From: Caballeronia sp. LZ062
GTDB taxonomy: Bacteria > Pseudomonadota > Gammaproteobacteria > Burkholderiales > Burkholderiaceae
Assembly: GCF_031450785.1 (NCBI RefSeq)
Contig: NZ_JARTWB010000003.1
Location: 62,001 to 126,000, forward strand
DNA length: 64,000 nucleotides
Direction of reading: 5' to 3'
Positions 34,844-42,408 of this stretch are shown piece after piece. A program made the translations under genes and the position numbers. The notes beneath the pieces were generated by a model. It was not told the DNA's origin, made no database searches, and was given only the letters and a program-made list of their open reading frames with translations. Position 1 is the stretch's first letter, and each line of letters opens with the position of its first letter.

Positions 34844-35386
34844 TCAACGAAAACGATCTTGCAGGGCATGAAAACGCGCCGCATCGATGAACCCCTGCGT
34901 CACCATGCATTCGAGCGCGCTTAGCGTTACTTGCGAACCGCAAAGCAGTTCGGCCTTGGCGTCGGCGTCACGTTCCAGCGCAATGGCGCGCTTGCCCGCA
35001 CGTTTGCGCCATGCCTTCCATGAAGCGATCCAAATCAGCGCAAAGCATGCACCGGGAACGGACACGCGCCAAAGCTCATGATCCGATGACGACGCGAACA
35101 TCGCGCATGGCACCGCAAACAGTATGATCACGCCCAGCACGGTCCACGCGAAGTCCGTCAGTAGTGCGGCGCGCTGCGTCGCATGCGCGACTTCATGCGC
35201 AAGGACGAGGCAAAGCGCAGGCTCGGGCAACGCGAGCGTGCGCGAGTCCACTTCGATGCGATTGAACAACGCCTCGTAGCAGGGGCCGAACGACGTCTCG
35301 ACGAACCGGACGCTGGGCGTCGAGACACCCAGCGCCGCTGCGTACTGCGCCACCACAAGCGACGCATGTTCTTGCGCCCTGTTCAT
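34844..35386 (-). CDS. small membrane zinc-metalloprotease-like protein (M48-like), 180 aa
   Basis: The zinc-binding motif HEVAH (in LCLVLAHEVAHATQRAAL) and a downstream ERDADAKAE, the usual third-ligand Glu region of M48 peptidases, flank two hydrophobic segments (FAWTVLGVIILFAVPCAMFA and VSVPGACFALIWIASW). This order is that of HtpX/Ste24-type membrane proteases in miniature, at 180 residues against about 290. It overlaps no other gene and lies ten bases before the SDR stop in the same direction, perhaps co-transcribed. The substrate is unknown. Confidence 0.8.
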   Translation of the reverse strand: MNRAQEHASLVVAQYAAALGVSTPSVRFVETSFGPCYEALFNRIEVDSRTLALPEPALCLVLAHEVAHATQRAALLTDFAWTVLGVIILFAVPCAMFASSSDHELWRVSVPGACFALIWIASWKAWRKRAGKRAIALERDADAKAELLCGSQVTLSALECMVTQGFIDAARFHALQDRFR

Positions 35387-35396
35387 CTCTCGAGCG

Positions 35397-36251
35397 TCAT
35401 TCGACCGGGTTGTCGCTCCACGCGCTGCGCGCCTGCCACGCGTCGAGATCCTCGCTGAGCCGGGCGAGCTTGCGGCGCACCAGGTCCATGCCTGCGTTGC
35501 CGAGCACGAGATGCGCGGGCGGTTGCGCCGATTGCACCGCTTCGATAATGACTTGCGCCGCCCTTGCGGGGTCGCCGGGCTGCTTGCCGCTCGTCTGCGC
35601 GATGCCCGCCCGGCGCCGGCCCGCGACTTCGGCGTAGTCGTCGATGGGCTTGCGCGTCTGCCGCAGCGAACGCCCCGCCCAGTCCGTGCGGAACGGCCCC
35701 GGCTCCACTGCCGTCACCTTGATGCCGAGGCCTTCGGTTTCGCGCGCGAGCGCCTCGCCGAGACCCTCCAGCGCGAACTTCGTGGCGGCGTAATAGCCGC
35801 TGCCCGGGTTGCCGACAAGCCCGCCCACCGACGTGATGTTGACGATATGCCCGGCGCGGCGCTCGCGCATCTTTGGCAGCACCGCGCGAATCATCGCAGC
35901 CGCGCCGAAGAAGTTCGCCTCGAACATGGCGCGCACTTCATCGTCCTCGCCTTCCTCGACCGCAGCGAGATAACCGAAGCCCGCGTTGTTCACGAGCACA
36001 TCGATATGGCCGAACGATGCATGCGCAGCCGTGACGGCCGCAGCGATTTGATCGGCGCGCGTCACGTCCAGTTGTACCGCGATCGCGCGGCCCTGTGCGC
36101 GTTCAATGAGATCCGTCACGCTATCCGGATTGCGCGCGGCGACCACCGCGCGCCACCCGTTATCGATGACGCCTGCGGCGAGTTCCCGGCCGAAGCCGGT
36201 CGAACAGCCGGTGATAAACCACACGGGCGAATCGTTGGATGACGCTGACAT
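35397..36251 (-). CDS. short-chain dehydrogenase/reductase (oxidoreductase with 17-beta-HSD-like pattern), 284 aa
   Basis: This is a classical SDR: TGCSTGFGRELAAGVIDNGW, DVLVNNAGFGYLAAVEEGED, INITSVGGLVGNPG and catalytic YYAATKFALEGLGEALA (Tyr-x-x-x-Lys). The GCSTGFG start and VEPGPFRTDWAGRSL are typical of a large bacterial group annotated as oxidoreductase/SDR of unknown substrate. GGAGAG before the ATG sets the start at 36251; a longer in-frame start exists. It is divergent from cspA with a 298-base spacer that holds the long cspA leader. Confidence 0.9.
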   Translation of the reverse strand: MSASSNDSPVWFITGCSTGFGRELAAGVIDNGWRAVVAARNPDSVTDLIERAQGRAIAVQLDVTRADQIAAAVTAAHASFGHIDVLVNNAGFGYLAAVEEGEDDEVRAMFEANFFGAAAMIRAVLPKMRERRAGHIVNITSVGGLVGNPGSGYYAATKFALEGLGEALARETEGLGIKVTAVEPGPFRTDWAGRSLRQTRKPIDDYAEVAGRRRAGIAQTSGKQPGDPARAAQVIIEAVQSAQPPAHLVLGNAGMDLVRRKLARLSEDLDAWQARSAWSDNPVE

Positions 36252-36549
36252 TGAGTTCTCTCCAGTGGAAGGAAACGGCATGTCAGTCATTTTGAGCGTA
36301 ACGCGATCAACGTGCATGAAGCCCTGCCGCGTTAAAGCGTATCGGTATGTCTAATGCCTGGCGCACATAAAGCGGCAAATAAAACCGACGCCTGAGAGGC
36401 GCCAAGTAATTTCGTTCAATGTGACGTGCATAAGTCCACATGCTTAGCAAAAACGCGTATTGGACCAAAATCCCGAGTCATGGTAAAAATGTATCCGCTC
36501 GATATCACGGGCGCATCTTCAACGAAATTCGTCTCTTAGGGTTGGAAAA

Positions 36550-36753
36550 ATGGCAACAGGTACCGTCAAGTGGTTCAACGATGCAAAGGGTTTTGGTTTC
36601 ATTACGCCGGACGACGGCGGTGAGGACCTGTTTGCACATTTCTCCGAAATCCAGTCCAAGGGTTTCAAGTCGCTTCAGGAAAACCAGAAGGTGAGCTTCG
36701 AAGTCAAGCAAGGCCCGAAGGGCAAGCAGGCTTCGACGATCCAGCCGCTGTAA
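36550..36753 (+). CDS. cspA: cold-shock protein, CspA family, 67 aa
   Basis: This is a complete cold-shock domain: [20 protein letters not shown] (RNP-1), [10 protein letters not shown] (RNP-2), [20 protein letters not shown] and a terminal QASTIQPL. Such five-strand proteins bind single-stranded RNA/DNA and melt mRNA structure. A long AT-richer upstream region (36430-36549) is consistent with the structured leader common in csp genes. A strong terminator follows within 35 bases. Most Burkholderiaceae carry several csp genes; which is cold-induced cannot be told from sequence, so the symbol marks family only. Confidence 0.95.
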   Translation: MATGTVKWFNDAKGFGFITPDDGGEDLFAHFSEIQSKGFKSLQENQKVSFEVKQGPKGKQASTIQPL

Positions 36754-36786
36754 CTGTCTTTCAGTCAGCAGCTGCCTCGGCGCACG

Positions 36787-36813
36787 ACGGCCCCTTCGGG
36801 GCCGTTTGTTTTT
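36787..36813 (+). terminator. rho-independent terminator of cspA
   Basis: ACGGCCCC (36787-36794) pairs with GGGGCCGT (36798-36805) around TTC, followed by TTGTTTTT. This is a classic GC-rich stem with a T-tract, 33 bases after the stop. Confidence 0.9.
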
Positions 36814-36947
36814 GCACAAACGCTTCCTCGCTAGACTCACTACGCCGCTCCTTTTAGCGTCGCCACAGTCGAAATAAGTCAGTAGAATTCACGCACTCAA
36901 TATCCAGCTGCGCGTTTGCTGGCAGCAACTTTACGGTTCTCATTGGC

Positions 36948-37451
36948 GTGAATCCGCTAAGCAGTCAAGAAAGGCGCCGGGCCTGGCCACGGTGCACCGC
37001 TCAGGCATTGCTCGTCATGCTTTGCTGTGTGTTCGCTAGCGCACAGGCGCAATCGTTTGCGCTGAATGCGCGCGCCGCCCTGTTCGTGACCGCTGTCGTA
37101 TTGGATGACTTTCATACGGCGCAATCGGGCGGCGGCTATCTCTTTTCTTACGACAGTCACGAGACCGACGCGACGCTTCGGGCCAAGCTCGCACGTTGGC
37201 TTTCCGGCGCCGATCCCGATGCCATTCATATGAATGCCGACGAAAAGCGGACGCTTTTCAGCTTCTATTGGGCGGCGAGCATGATGCCCGAGAAGTCCGC
37301 GTGTTTCGACTCCATCGCGCAGGCCGCGTGCAGCGAGGAACTCGGTGCGTGGATGGCGCGCGAAGCGGCTGGCGACCCGCGCTTTGTCCGCGCGTATGAA
37401 TCGGCGGCGGAGCCACTCGGCTTGCCCCCTTATGCGAGCCCGCTTCCGTGA
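36948..37451 (+). CDS. hypothetical secreted protein, 167 aa
   Basis: It starts at a GTG. A basic N-terminus and hydrophobic core (ALLVMLCCVFASAQAQS) make a signal peptide, with likely cleavage after AQA. The mature part is acidic and helical, with LFVTAVVLDDFHTAQSGGGY, ADEKRTLFSFYWAASMMPEK and two to three Cys residues that could form a disulphide (SACFDSIAQAACSEE). I recognise no family. It follows the csp terminator and is a single gene converging on TauE/SafE. Confidence 0.7.
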   Translation: MNPLSSQERRRAWPRCTAQALLVMLCCVFASAQAQSFALNARAALFVTAVVLDDFHTAQSGGGYLFSYDSHETDATLRAKLARWLSGADPDAIHMNADEKRTLFSFYWAASMMPEKSACFDSIAQAACSEELGAWMAREAAGDPRFVRAYESAAEPLGLPPYASPLP

Positions 37452-37575
37452 TGCTTGCACGCGGATCGTCGCAAAGCGGCGATTCATCGGCATGTCTGCG
37501 CGCCCACGCTATCTTTGCCGCCACGCTCGCAAGCACCGAGAGCGCGCCAATCGTTTCGAGCAGAGCGGCGATCAT
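37258..37575 (-). CDS. possible small membrane protein downstream of TauE/SafE (doubtful)
   Basis: A minus-strand frame starts 23 bases after the TauE/SafE stop, with GGGGGAAA before its ATG. Its first 25 residues are hydrophobic and small (MIAALLETIGALSVLASVAA), like a membrane segment. From about residue 42 it lies antisense to the secreted-protein gene at 36948-37451 and its composition becomes shadow-like. Either only the first part matters or the frame is spurious. Confidence 0.22.
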   Translation of the reverse strand: MIAALLETIGALSVLASVAAKIAWARRHADESPLCDDPRASITEAGSHKGASRVAPPPIHTRGQSAGRQPLRAPSTHRVPRCTRPARWSRNTRTSRASCSPPNRS

Positions 37576-37598
37576 GGCGTTTCCCCCAAGATGGCGTC

Positions 37599-38366
37599 TT
37601 ATCGATGCGAAAACATCGGCCCGTAAGTTCGCACGAAGAACGCGATGGTGATGCCCGCGCTCAGCATCAGCGTGCCGGTTATGATCGCGGCAGGCGGCAT
37701 GCGACGCCCGATCTGCGCACCGCTATAGCCGCCCGCGACGGCCGCAACGAGCATTGCGATTGTCTCCGGCCAGCGCACCGCGTGGGCGAGCGAGAACGTC
37801 ACCACGGCGACCGAATTCGCCGCACTCACGAGTAAGGTCCGCGGCGCGTTGAGACTTTTGATGTCGCGCTTATCGAGCAGACCCCAGACGGCCATCATCA
37901 TGATGCCCACCGCGCCGCCAAAATAGCCGCCATAGACGCCAAGCGCCAGCTGAATCGCGAGGACGGCCGGCGCGCCGATGCGCCAGCGCCGCCGCAATGC
38001 TTCGCCGAGCGTGCGGCCGAATGCGAGCGACAGGCTCGCGCAAAGCATCAGCCACGGCAAGAGGAACGAGAACGTCGATGACGACGTGGACAGCAGCAAG
38101 CCCGCGCCGATCAGCCCGCCGATGACGGTCATGACGAGCATCGCGCGTATAGACACCGGGCCCACCGGACTCAGCCCGTCGCGATACGCCCACGCACTCA
38201 CCACGCCGCCGGGAAAGAGCGCCACGGTTGACGAAGCGTTCGCCTGAACCGGTGGCAGACCGGCTGCGATCAGCGCTGGCAGACTCACGAACGAACCGCC
38301 GCCCGCGAGCGCGTTCATCGCACCTGCGATCAGACCCGCGCCCGTCACAACGATAAGGGGTTCCAT
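37599..38366 (-). CDS. TauE/SafE-family membrane exporter, 255 aa
   Basis: Seven to eight hydrophobic segments with the TauE/SafE hallmark repeats: GLIAGAMNALAGGGSFVSLP near the N-terminus and GVYGGYFGGAVGIMMMAVWG in the middle, plus NAPRTLLVSAANSVAVVTFS. The family exports sulfite, sulfoacetate or related anions, though many members are uncharacterised. It is divergent from a LysR regulator with an 81-base spacer containing a palindrome. It lies far from tauABC in this window, so a link to that system is not implied by position. Confidence 0.9.
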   Translation of the reverse strand: MEPLIVVTGAGLIAGAMNALAGGGSFVSLPALIAAGLPPVQANASSTVALFPGGVVSAWAYRDGLSPVGPVSIRAMLVMTVIGGLIGAGLLLSTSSSTFSFLLPWLMLCASLSLAFGRTLGEALRRRWRIGAPAVLAIQLALGVYGGYFGGAVGIMMMAVWGLLDKRDIKSLNAPRTLLVSAANSVAVVTFSLAHAVRWPETIAMLVAAVAGGYSGAQIGRRMPPAAIITGTLMLSAGITIAFFVRTYGPMFSHR

Positions 38367-38381
38367 GCGGCAGATCGTATC

Positions 38382-38396
38382 GGGCGCACCGCGCCC
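38382..38396. promoter_or_regulatory. palindrome in the TauE/SafE-LysR divergent spacer
   Basis: GGGCGC and GCGCCC are inverted around ACC, midway between the two divergent starts. It may be part of a LysR binding site, although it lacks the usual T-N11-A form, or it may be a chance GC-rich repeat. Confidence 0.3.
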
Positions 38397-38447
38397 TTAC
38401 AATCTGGCATTTCCAATGCGAGGCTTCGGCGAGACCGAAGGCACGGC

Positions 38448-39332
38448 ATGCGGTTCGATCTCACCGACATGAGGCTCTTTCTGACCGTGCTCGAGCGCGG
38501 CAGCATCACGGCCGGCGCGCAGGCCATGCATCTTGCGCTGGCATCGGCGAGCGAGCGCATTGCGGGCATGGAAGCCGCGCTCGGCGCGCCGCTTCTCGAA
38601 CGCAATCGCCGCGGCGTACAGGCCACCGCCGCGGGCGAAACGTTCGTGCGCCACGCGCGCATGATTCTGGCTCAGGTCGAACAGATGAAGGGCGAGTTGC
38701 GCCATTACGCAACCGGTCTCAGAGGACGCATCAAGCTGCTGTCCAATACGGCCGCCCTCGCCGCGTTCCTGCCCATGCAGCTCGCCCGCTTTCTTGCGGC
38801 GCATCCCGATCTTTCCATCGATCTCGATGAACGGCCGAGCGTCGATATCGTTCAGGCGCTGGCCGAAGGCCGCGCGGACCTCGGCATCGTGGCCGACATC
38901 ACCGACCTTGCGAACCTGCAAACTCACGTGATCGCGCAGGATGGGCTCATGGTCGTGGCGCACCGCGCGCATCGCGTGGCGCATGAGCAAGCGGTAGCGT
39001 TCGCGGACATCGTGAACGAAGCGTATGTTGGACTCGCGGATGCCGCGCTCGAAATGCATCTGGCCGAGCGCGCGTCACGGCTCGGCAGGCAGCTCGATTA
39101 CCGCATCCATATGCGCAGCCTCGACAACGTGGGGATGCTCGTCGAAGCGGGCATCGGCATCGCGATTCTCTCGGACGTCTCTGCTCAGGCGTTGCGGCGG
39201 CCCGGGCTCGCGATCGTGCCGCTATCCGAGCCTTGGGCCACACGCCGCCTGCACTTGTGCGCGCGCGCATTCGACACGCTGACGCCGCACGCGAGCCTCC
39301 TCGCGCATCAACTGATCGAAGCGGCGGCTTAG
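38448..39332 (+). CDS. LysR-family transcriptional regulator, 294 aa
   Basis: The N-terminal helix-turn-helix is MRLFLTVLERGSITAGAQAM and LALASASERIAGMEAALGAP; then LLERNRRGVQATAAGETFV. The effector domain follows from about residue 90 (GRIKLLSNTAALAAFLPMQL, EGRADLGIVAD). Residues LALASASERI replace the more usual AQPAVSRQI, a pattern seen in one LysR subgroup often paired with TauE/SafE or transporter genes. It is divergent from the TauE/SafE gene, its probable target. Its stop overlaps the convergent PPK2 stop by four bases. Confidence 0.9.
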   Translation: MRFDLTDMRLFLTVLERGSITAGAQAMHLALASASERIAGMEAALGAPLLERNRRGVQATAAGETFVRHARMILAQVEQMKGELRHYATGLRGRIKLLSNTAALAAFLPMQLARFLAAHPDLSIDLDERPSVDIVQALAEGRADLGIVADITDLANLQTHVIAQDGLMVVAHRAHRVAHEQAVAFADIVNEAYVGLADAALEMHLAERASRLGRQLDYRIHMRSLDNVGMLVEAGIGIAILSDVSAQALRRPGLAIVPLSEPWATRRLHLCARAFDTLTPHASLLAHQLIEAAA

Positions 39333-40486
39333 AACGCGCGCCCCACGATCAACGGATCGACGGGACCGATGGTTCGGATATCGCGATTCGCATACGGCAG
39401 GCGATGCAGCACATAACGCATCGCGTTAAGACGCGCTCGCTTCTTGCAATCGGAGCGCACGACGGTCCACGGTGTATCGGCAGTATCCGTATGCGCGAAC
39501 ATGGCTTCCTTCGCGGCGGTGTAGTCGTCCCATTTGTCGAGCGATGCGAGGTCCACGGGACTCAGTTTCCATTGCTTGAGCGGATGCACTTCGCGCTCCT
39601 TGAAACGGCGGCGCTGCTCGGCGCGGCTCACCGAGAACCAGAACTTGATGATGTGCATACCGCTTTGCGCCAGATGCCGCTCGAAGGCCGGCACCTGCTG
39701 CATGAAAGCGTCGTACTCCTGGTTGGTACAGAAACCCATCACGCGCTCGACGCCTGCGCGGTTGTACCACGAGCGGTCGAACAGCACGATTTCCCCGGCA
39801 GTCGGGAGATGTTCGACGTAACGCTGGAAGTACCATTGGCCTCTTTCGCGTTCCGACGGCTTTTCGAGCGCGACCACGCGCGCGCCACGCGGGTTCAGGT
39901 GTTCCATGAAGCGTTTGATGGCGCCGCCCTTACCTGCTGCATCACGTCCTTCGAAGAGGATGACGACGCGCTGACCGGTCTCCCTGACCCACGCCTGCAG
40001 CTTCAGCAGTTCCACTTGCAGGCGGTACTTCTGCTTCTCGTAGGATTGGCGCGACATCAGATGCTTGTACGGATAGGCACCGTGACGCCAACCCGGCGAC
40101 AGTTCTTCGTCCTGGCGCTGCCTGCGTGAGGCCGATGCCCCAACGAGCGACGACGACTCGAACAGATACGCGCGCAGGGTTGCCGCTTCGTCCGGCGACA
40201 GACCTCCCATCATGGCCTTCAGCGTATCGAGCCGCGTTTGCGCGCTATCGCCGTTGGACGCGGCAATCGCGAGTATGTCCTCCAAGCCGCTGGAAATGAG
40301 GTCGTTCGCCGCGTTGACGGCGTCCTGCGTTTCCCGGCTCAGAATCGCGTCCGACGATTCGACGACGCTCACGTCGTCGTCCTGCTGTGGCTTCTCGCGT
40401 TCAAAAGCCGTGGATGCTTGCGGCGCGGTTGATCGTGCGTTTTTCAAAGTCTTTTTCTCCCCTAGCGCGTATGCGGCGTTCATCAA
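39329..40486 (-). CDS. ppk2: polyphosphate kinase 2, 385 aa
   Basis: The PPK2 kinase domain begins near residue 140. Walker A is GRDAAGKGGAIKRFMEHLNP (about 180-199), the lid/Walker B region is IVLFDRSWYNRAGVERVMGF, and HIIKFWFSVSRAEQRRRFKE follows, all diagnostic of PPK2. The enzyme uses polyphosphate to phosphorylate nucleoside diphosphates (or the reverse). About 130 residues of acidic, low-complexity N-terminus precede it, longer than in minimal PPK2 forms. The start overlaps the stop of the YdcH-like gene (ATGA), so the two form an operon. Confidence 0.95.
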   Translation of the reverse strand: MMNAAYALGEKKTLKNARSTAPQASTAFEREKPQQDDDVSVVESSDAILSRETQDAVNAANDLISSGLEDILAIAASNGDSAQTRLDTLKAMMGGLSPDEAATLRAYLFESSSLVGASASRRQRQDEELSPGWRHGAYPYKHLMSRQSYEKQKYRLQVELLKLQAWVRETGQRVVILFEGRDAAGKGGAIKRFMEHLNPRGARVVALEKPSERERGQWYFQRYVEHLPTAGEIVLFDRSWYNRAGVERVMGFCTNQEYDAFMQQVPAFERHLAQSGMHIIKFWFSVSRAEQRRRFKEREVHPLKQWKLSPVDLASLDKWDDYTAAKEAMFAHTDTADTPWTVVRSDCKKRARLNAMRYVLHRLPYANRDIRTIGPVDPLIVGRAF

Positions 40487-40704
40487 GCGGCTTGCGCGGC
40501 CTTTCGCAATACGACGTACAGCTTGTCCTTCAACAGCAGCTTCTCTTTCTTGAGCGCTTCGACGGCGAACGGGTCGGCAGGCGTCACACCGGTCTCCATG
40601 TTGCGGATTTCGTGATCGAGCGCATTGTGTCGCTCGAAAAGCTTCGCGAAGTGCGCGTCTTCGGTCTTGAGCCGGGATATCAGGTCACGGTATTCGGGGA
40701 ACAT
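40483..40704 (-). CDS. DUF465/YdcH-family small coiled-coil protein, 73 aa
   Basis: The sequence MFPEYRDLISRLKTEDAHFA, KLFERHNALDHEIRNMETG and the KKEKLLLKDKLYVVLRKA tail are the DUF465/YdcH pattern: a helical hairpin of about 70 residues with unknown function. I chose the Met at 40704 to match the family start; a Met eight codons upstream is also in frame. It is translationally coupled to ppk2 through a four-base overlap, so the two are expressed together. Confidence 0.9.
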   Translation of the reverse strand: MFPEYRDLISRLKTEDAHFAKLFERHNALDHEIRNMETGVTPADPFAVEALKKEKLLLKDKLYVVLRKAAQAA

Positions 40705-40917
40705 GCTGCCATCTCCATGCGGTTGCAATGAGCGTGTTATTCAACACTGCGTAGTACATCTTACCGATTTCCGACGGCTTCTCGACCAAAGCTGTCCCTT
40801 TCCATGCTGCGTAATAACGCCGCATCCTTGCCCGCTAGGCGAAAACCCCTCTGCCGGCAGGCACACTGCGCGCGCACAATAGTGCTTCTGGGGACGCATG
40901 TCCCGCAGGGAGAAATC

Positions 40918-41235
40918 ATGAAGACAGCCATTATCACGGTGGTCTCGCTGGCAATCGGGGCGGGCGGCCTCGGCATTGCGGCGGTATCGCATGCGGACAG
41001 CAGCGCCGCGCACAAGCTCGGACAGATCGGCGTCATCAATCAGACCCTTCAGCCGAAGCCGCCCAAGTCGTCGCCCGCCTACTCGAATTCCAACTCCACC
41101 TCGACGATCAATCCTGCCACCGGAGCCGCCTACGGAAACACGGGGAACGGCGTCAACGGTCAAAACTCGGCCAATGCAGCGGCGAATGCGGGCGCGACCG
41201 CGCGGGCAGGCGCAGCGTCACGCAACTCGCGATAA
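40918..41235 (+). CDS. small secreted Asn/Ala-rich hypothetical protein, 105 aa
   Basis: A signal peptide (MKTAIITVVSLAIGAGGLGI, then AAVSHADS) is followed by a low-complexity mature chain rich in Asn, Ser, Ala and Gly (SNSNSTSTINPATGAAYGNT, NGQNSANAAANAG), probably disordered. GGGAG six bases before the ATG sets the start; a frame open further upstream is not needed. It is a single gene closed by a hairpin. It resembles the small Gly/Ala-rich exported protein at 58320 in style. Function unknown. Confidence 0.75.
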   Translation: MKTAIITVVSLAIGAGGLGIAAVSHADSSAAHKLGQIGVINQTLQPKPPKSSPAYSNSNSTSTINPATGAAYGNTGNGVNGQNSANAAANAGATARAGAASRNSR

Positions 41236-41243
41236 GGCAAGAC

Positions 41244-41264
41244 GGCTCCGCTTTGCGCGGAGCC
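41244..41264 (+). terminator. hairpin after the small secreted protein gene
   Basis: GGCTCCGC (41244-41251) pairs with GCGGAGCC (41257-41264) over a 5-base loop, eight bases after the stop. It has only a weak T content afterwards, so efficiency is uncertain. Confidence 0.55.
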
Positions 41265-41354
41265 CGCGCGCTTCGTTATCATGTCCCGCCGGTCGGGCGG
41301 ACACGTCCGGTCGAGTCATTCGGATGAACACGCCGGCGGTCAGGAGCGCGCGCA

Positions 41355-42248
41355 ATGAATCTACGGGGATTGCAATGCTTTATCGTGCTTGCTGAAGAGC
41401 TGAACTTCAGCCGCGCGGCGGAACGGCTGCATATCGCGCAGCCCGCGCTTTCACAACAGATTCGCTCGCTCGAAGAGCGTCTCGGCAGTCAGTTGGTCGA
41501 TCGCGGCAGCCGTCCGTTGCGTCTGACGGAAGCGGGCAGCTATTTCTATACGGAAGCACGGCAGATTCTCGAACGCTGCGAACAGGCGACACTCGGCGTG
41601 CGGGCCATCGACGCCGGCACGCACGGCTGGCTCGCAATCGGCTTCACGCGTTCGGCCATGTATAGCGTGCTGCCCCCGGCGCTCAAGGCGTTCCACGCGG
41701 CGTATCCGAAGGTGGAACTCAAGCTCTTCGAAATGCTTACCGAGGAACAGGCCGATGCCTTCCGCGATGCGCGCATTCATATCGGCATCGGCAGACAGGC
41801 GCCGGACCGGCCGGGCTGTGCGACACGCACGCTGCTGCACGAACGCGTGATGGCGGTGCTCGCGTCCGATCATCCGCTTGCCCGGCGCGACACCGTGCGC
41901 ATCGACGAACTGGCTGCAACGCCGCTCATCGTTTATCCGAAGCATCCGGCCGCGCAGTTTCCGCGCTTCATCGCTTCGCTGTATCGCGATGCGGGCGCAA
42001 CGCTCAACGTGGCGCACGAGGCTTACGAAATTCAAACGGCCATTGCGCTGGTCGCAGCAGGACTCGGCGTGACTTATGTGGGCGAATCAGTGGCGTTGCA
42101 TGGCCGATCGGATGTGGTTTACCGACATCTGACGGGACCGGGCGCTGCGCAAACCACGTCGCTCACGGCCACCTTTCGAAGCACTGACGTCTCCCCTCAC
42201 GTGCAGGCATTTCTTGCGTGCCTCCCGCTCGCGTCGGCGCAACGTTGA
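41355..42248 (+). CDS. LysR-family regulator of an aromatic meta-cleavage gene set (CatR/BenM-like), 297 aa
   Basis: The N-terminal domain MNLRGLQCFIVLAEELNFSR, AAERLHIAQPALSQQIRSLE is the CatR/BenM/CbbR-like form of LysR. The effector domain shows GWLAIGFTRSAMYSVLPPAL and ADAFRDARIHIGIGRQ. Regulators of this subgroup commonly answer to aromatic intermediates such as muconate or oxalomesaconate. It precedes the MFS-LigJ-LigK genes by 160 bases in the same direction, so it probably activates them; it may also belong to the same transcript. Confidence 0.9.
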   Translation: MNLRGLQCFIVLAEELNFSRAAERLHIAQPALSQQIRSLEERLGSQLVDRGSRPLRLTEAGSYFYTEARQILERCEQATLGVRAIDAGTHGWLAIGFTRSAMYSVLPPALKAFHAAYPKVELKLFEMLTEEQADAFRDARIHIGIGRQAPDRPGCATRTLLHERVMAVLASDHPLARRDTVRIDELAATPLIVYPKHPAAQFPRFIASLYRDAGATLNVAHEAYEIQTAIALVAAGLGVTYVGESVALHGRSDVVYRHLTGPGAAQTTSLTATFRSTDVSPHVQAFLACLPLASAQR

Positions 42249-42408
42249 CCGTCGCTATAAGTAAAAGCCTATAGAAGCATAGTGAATCCGTCTTGGACGG
42301 CGGCCTCGTCGCGTCTCTATGATGACCTCTCGTGCAAGCGCGAACGCATGCGCTCGCCACACGCCATCGAATAGACGCCGGCAATCGAGCCGGCGCATGG
42401 AGACGACG

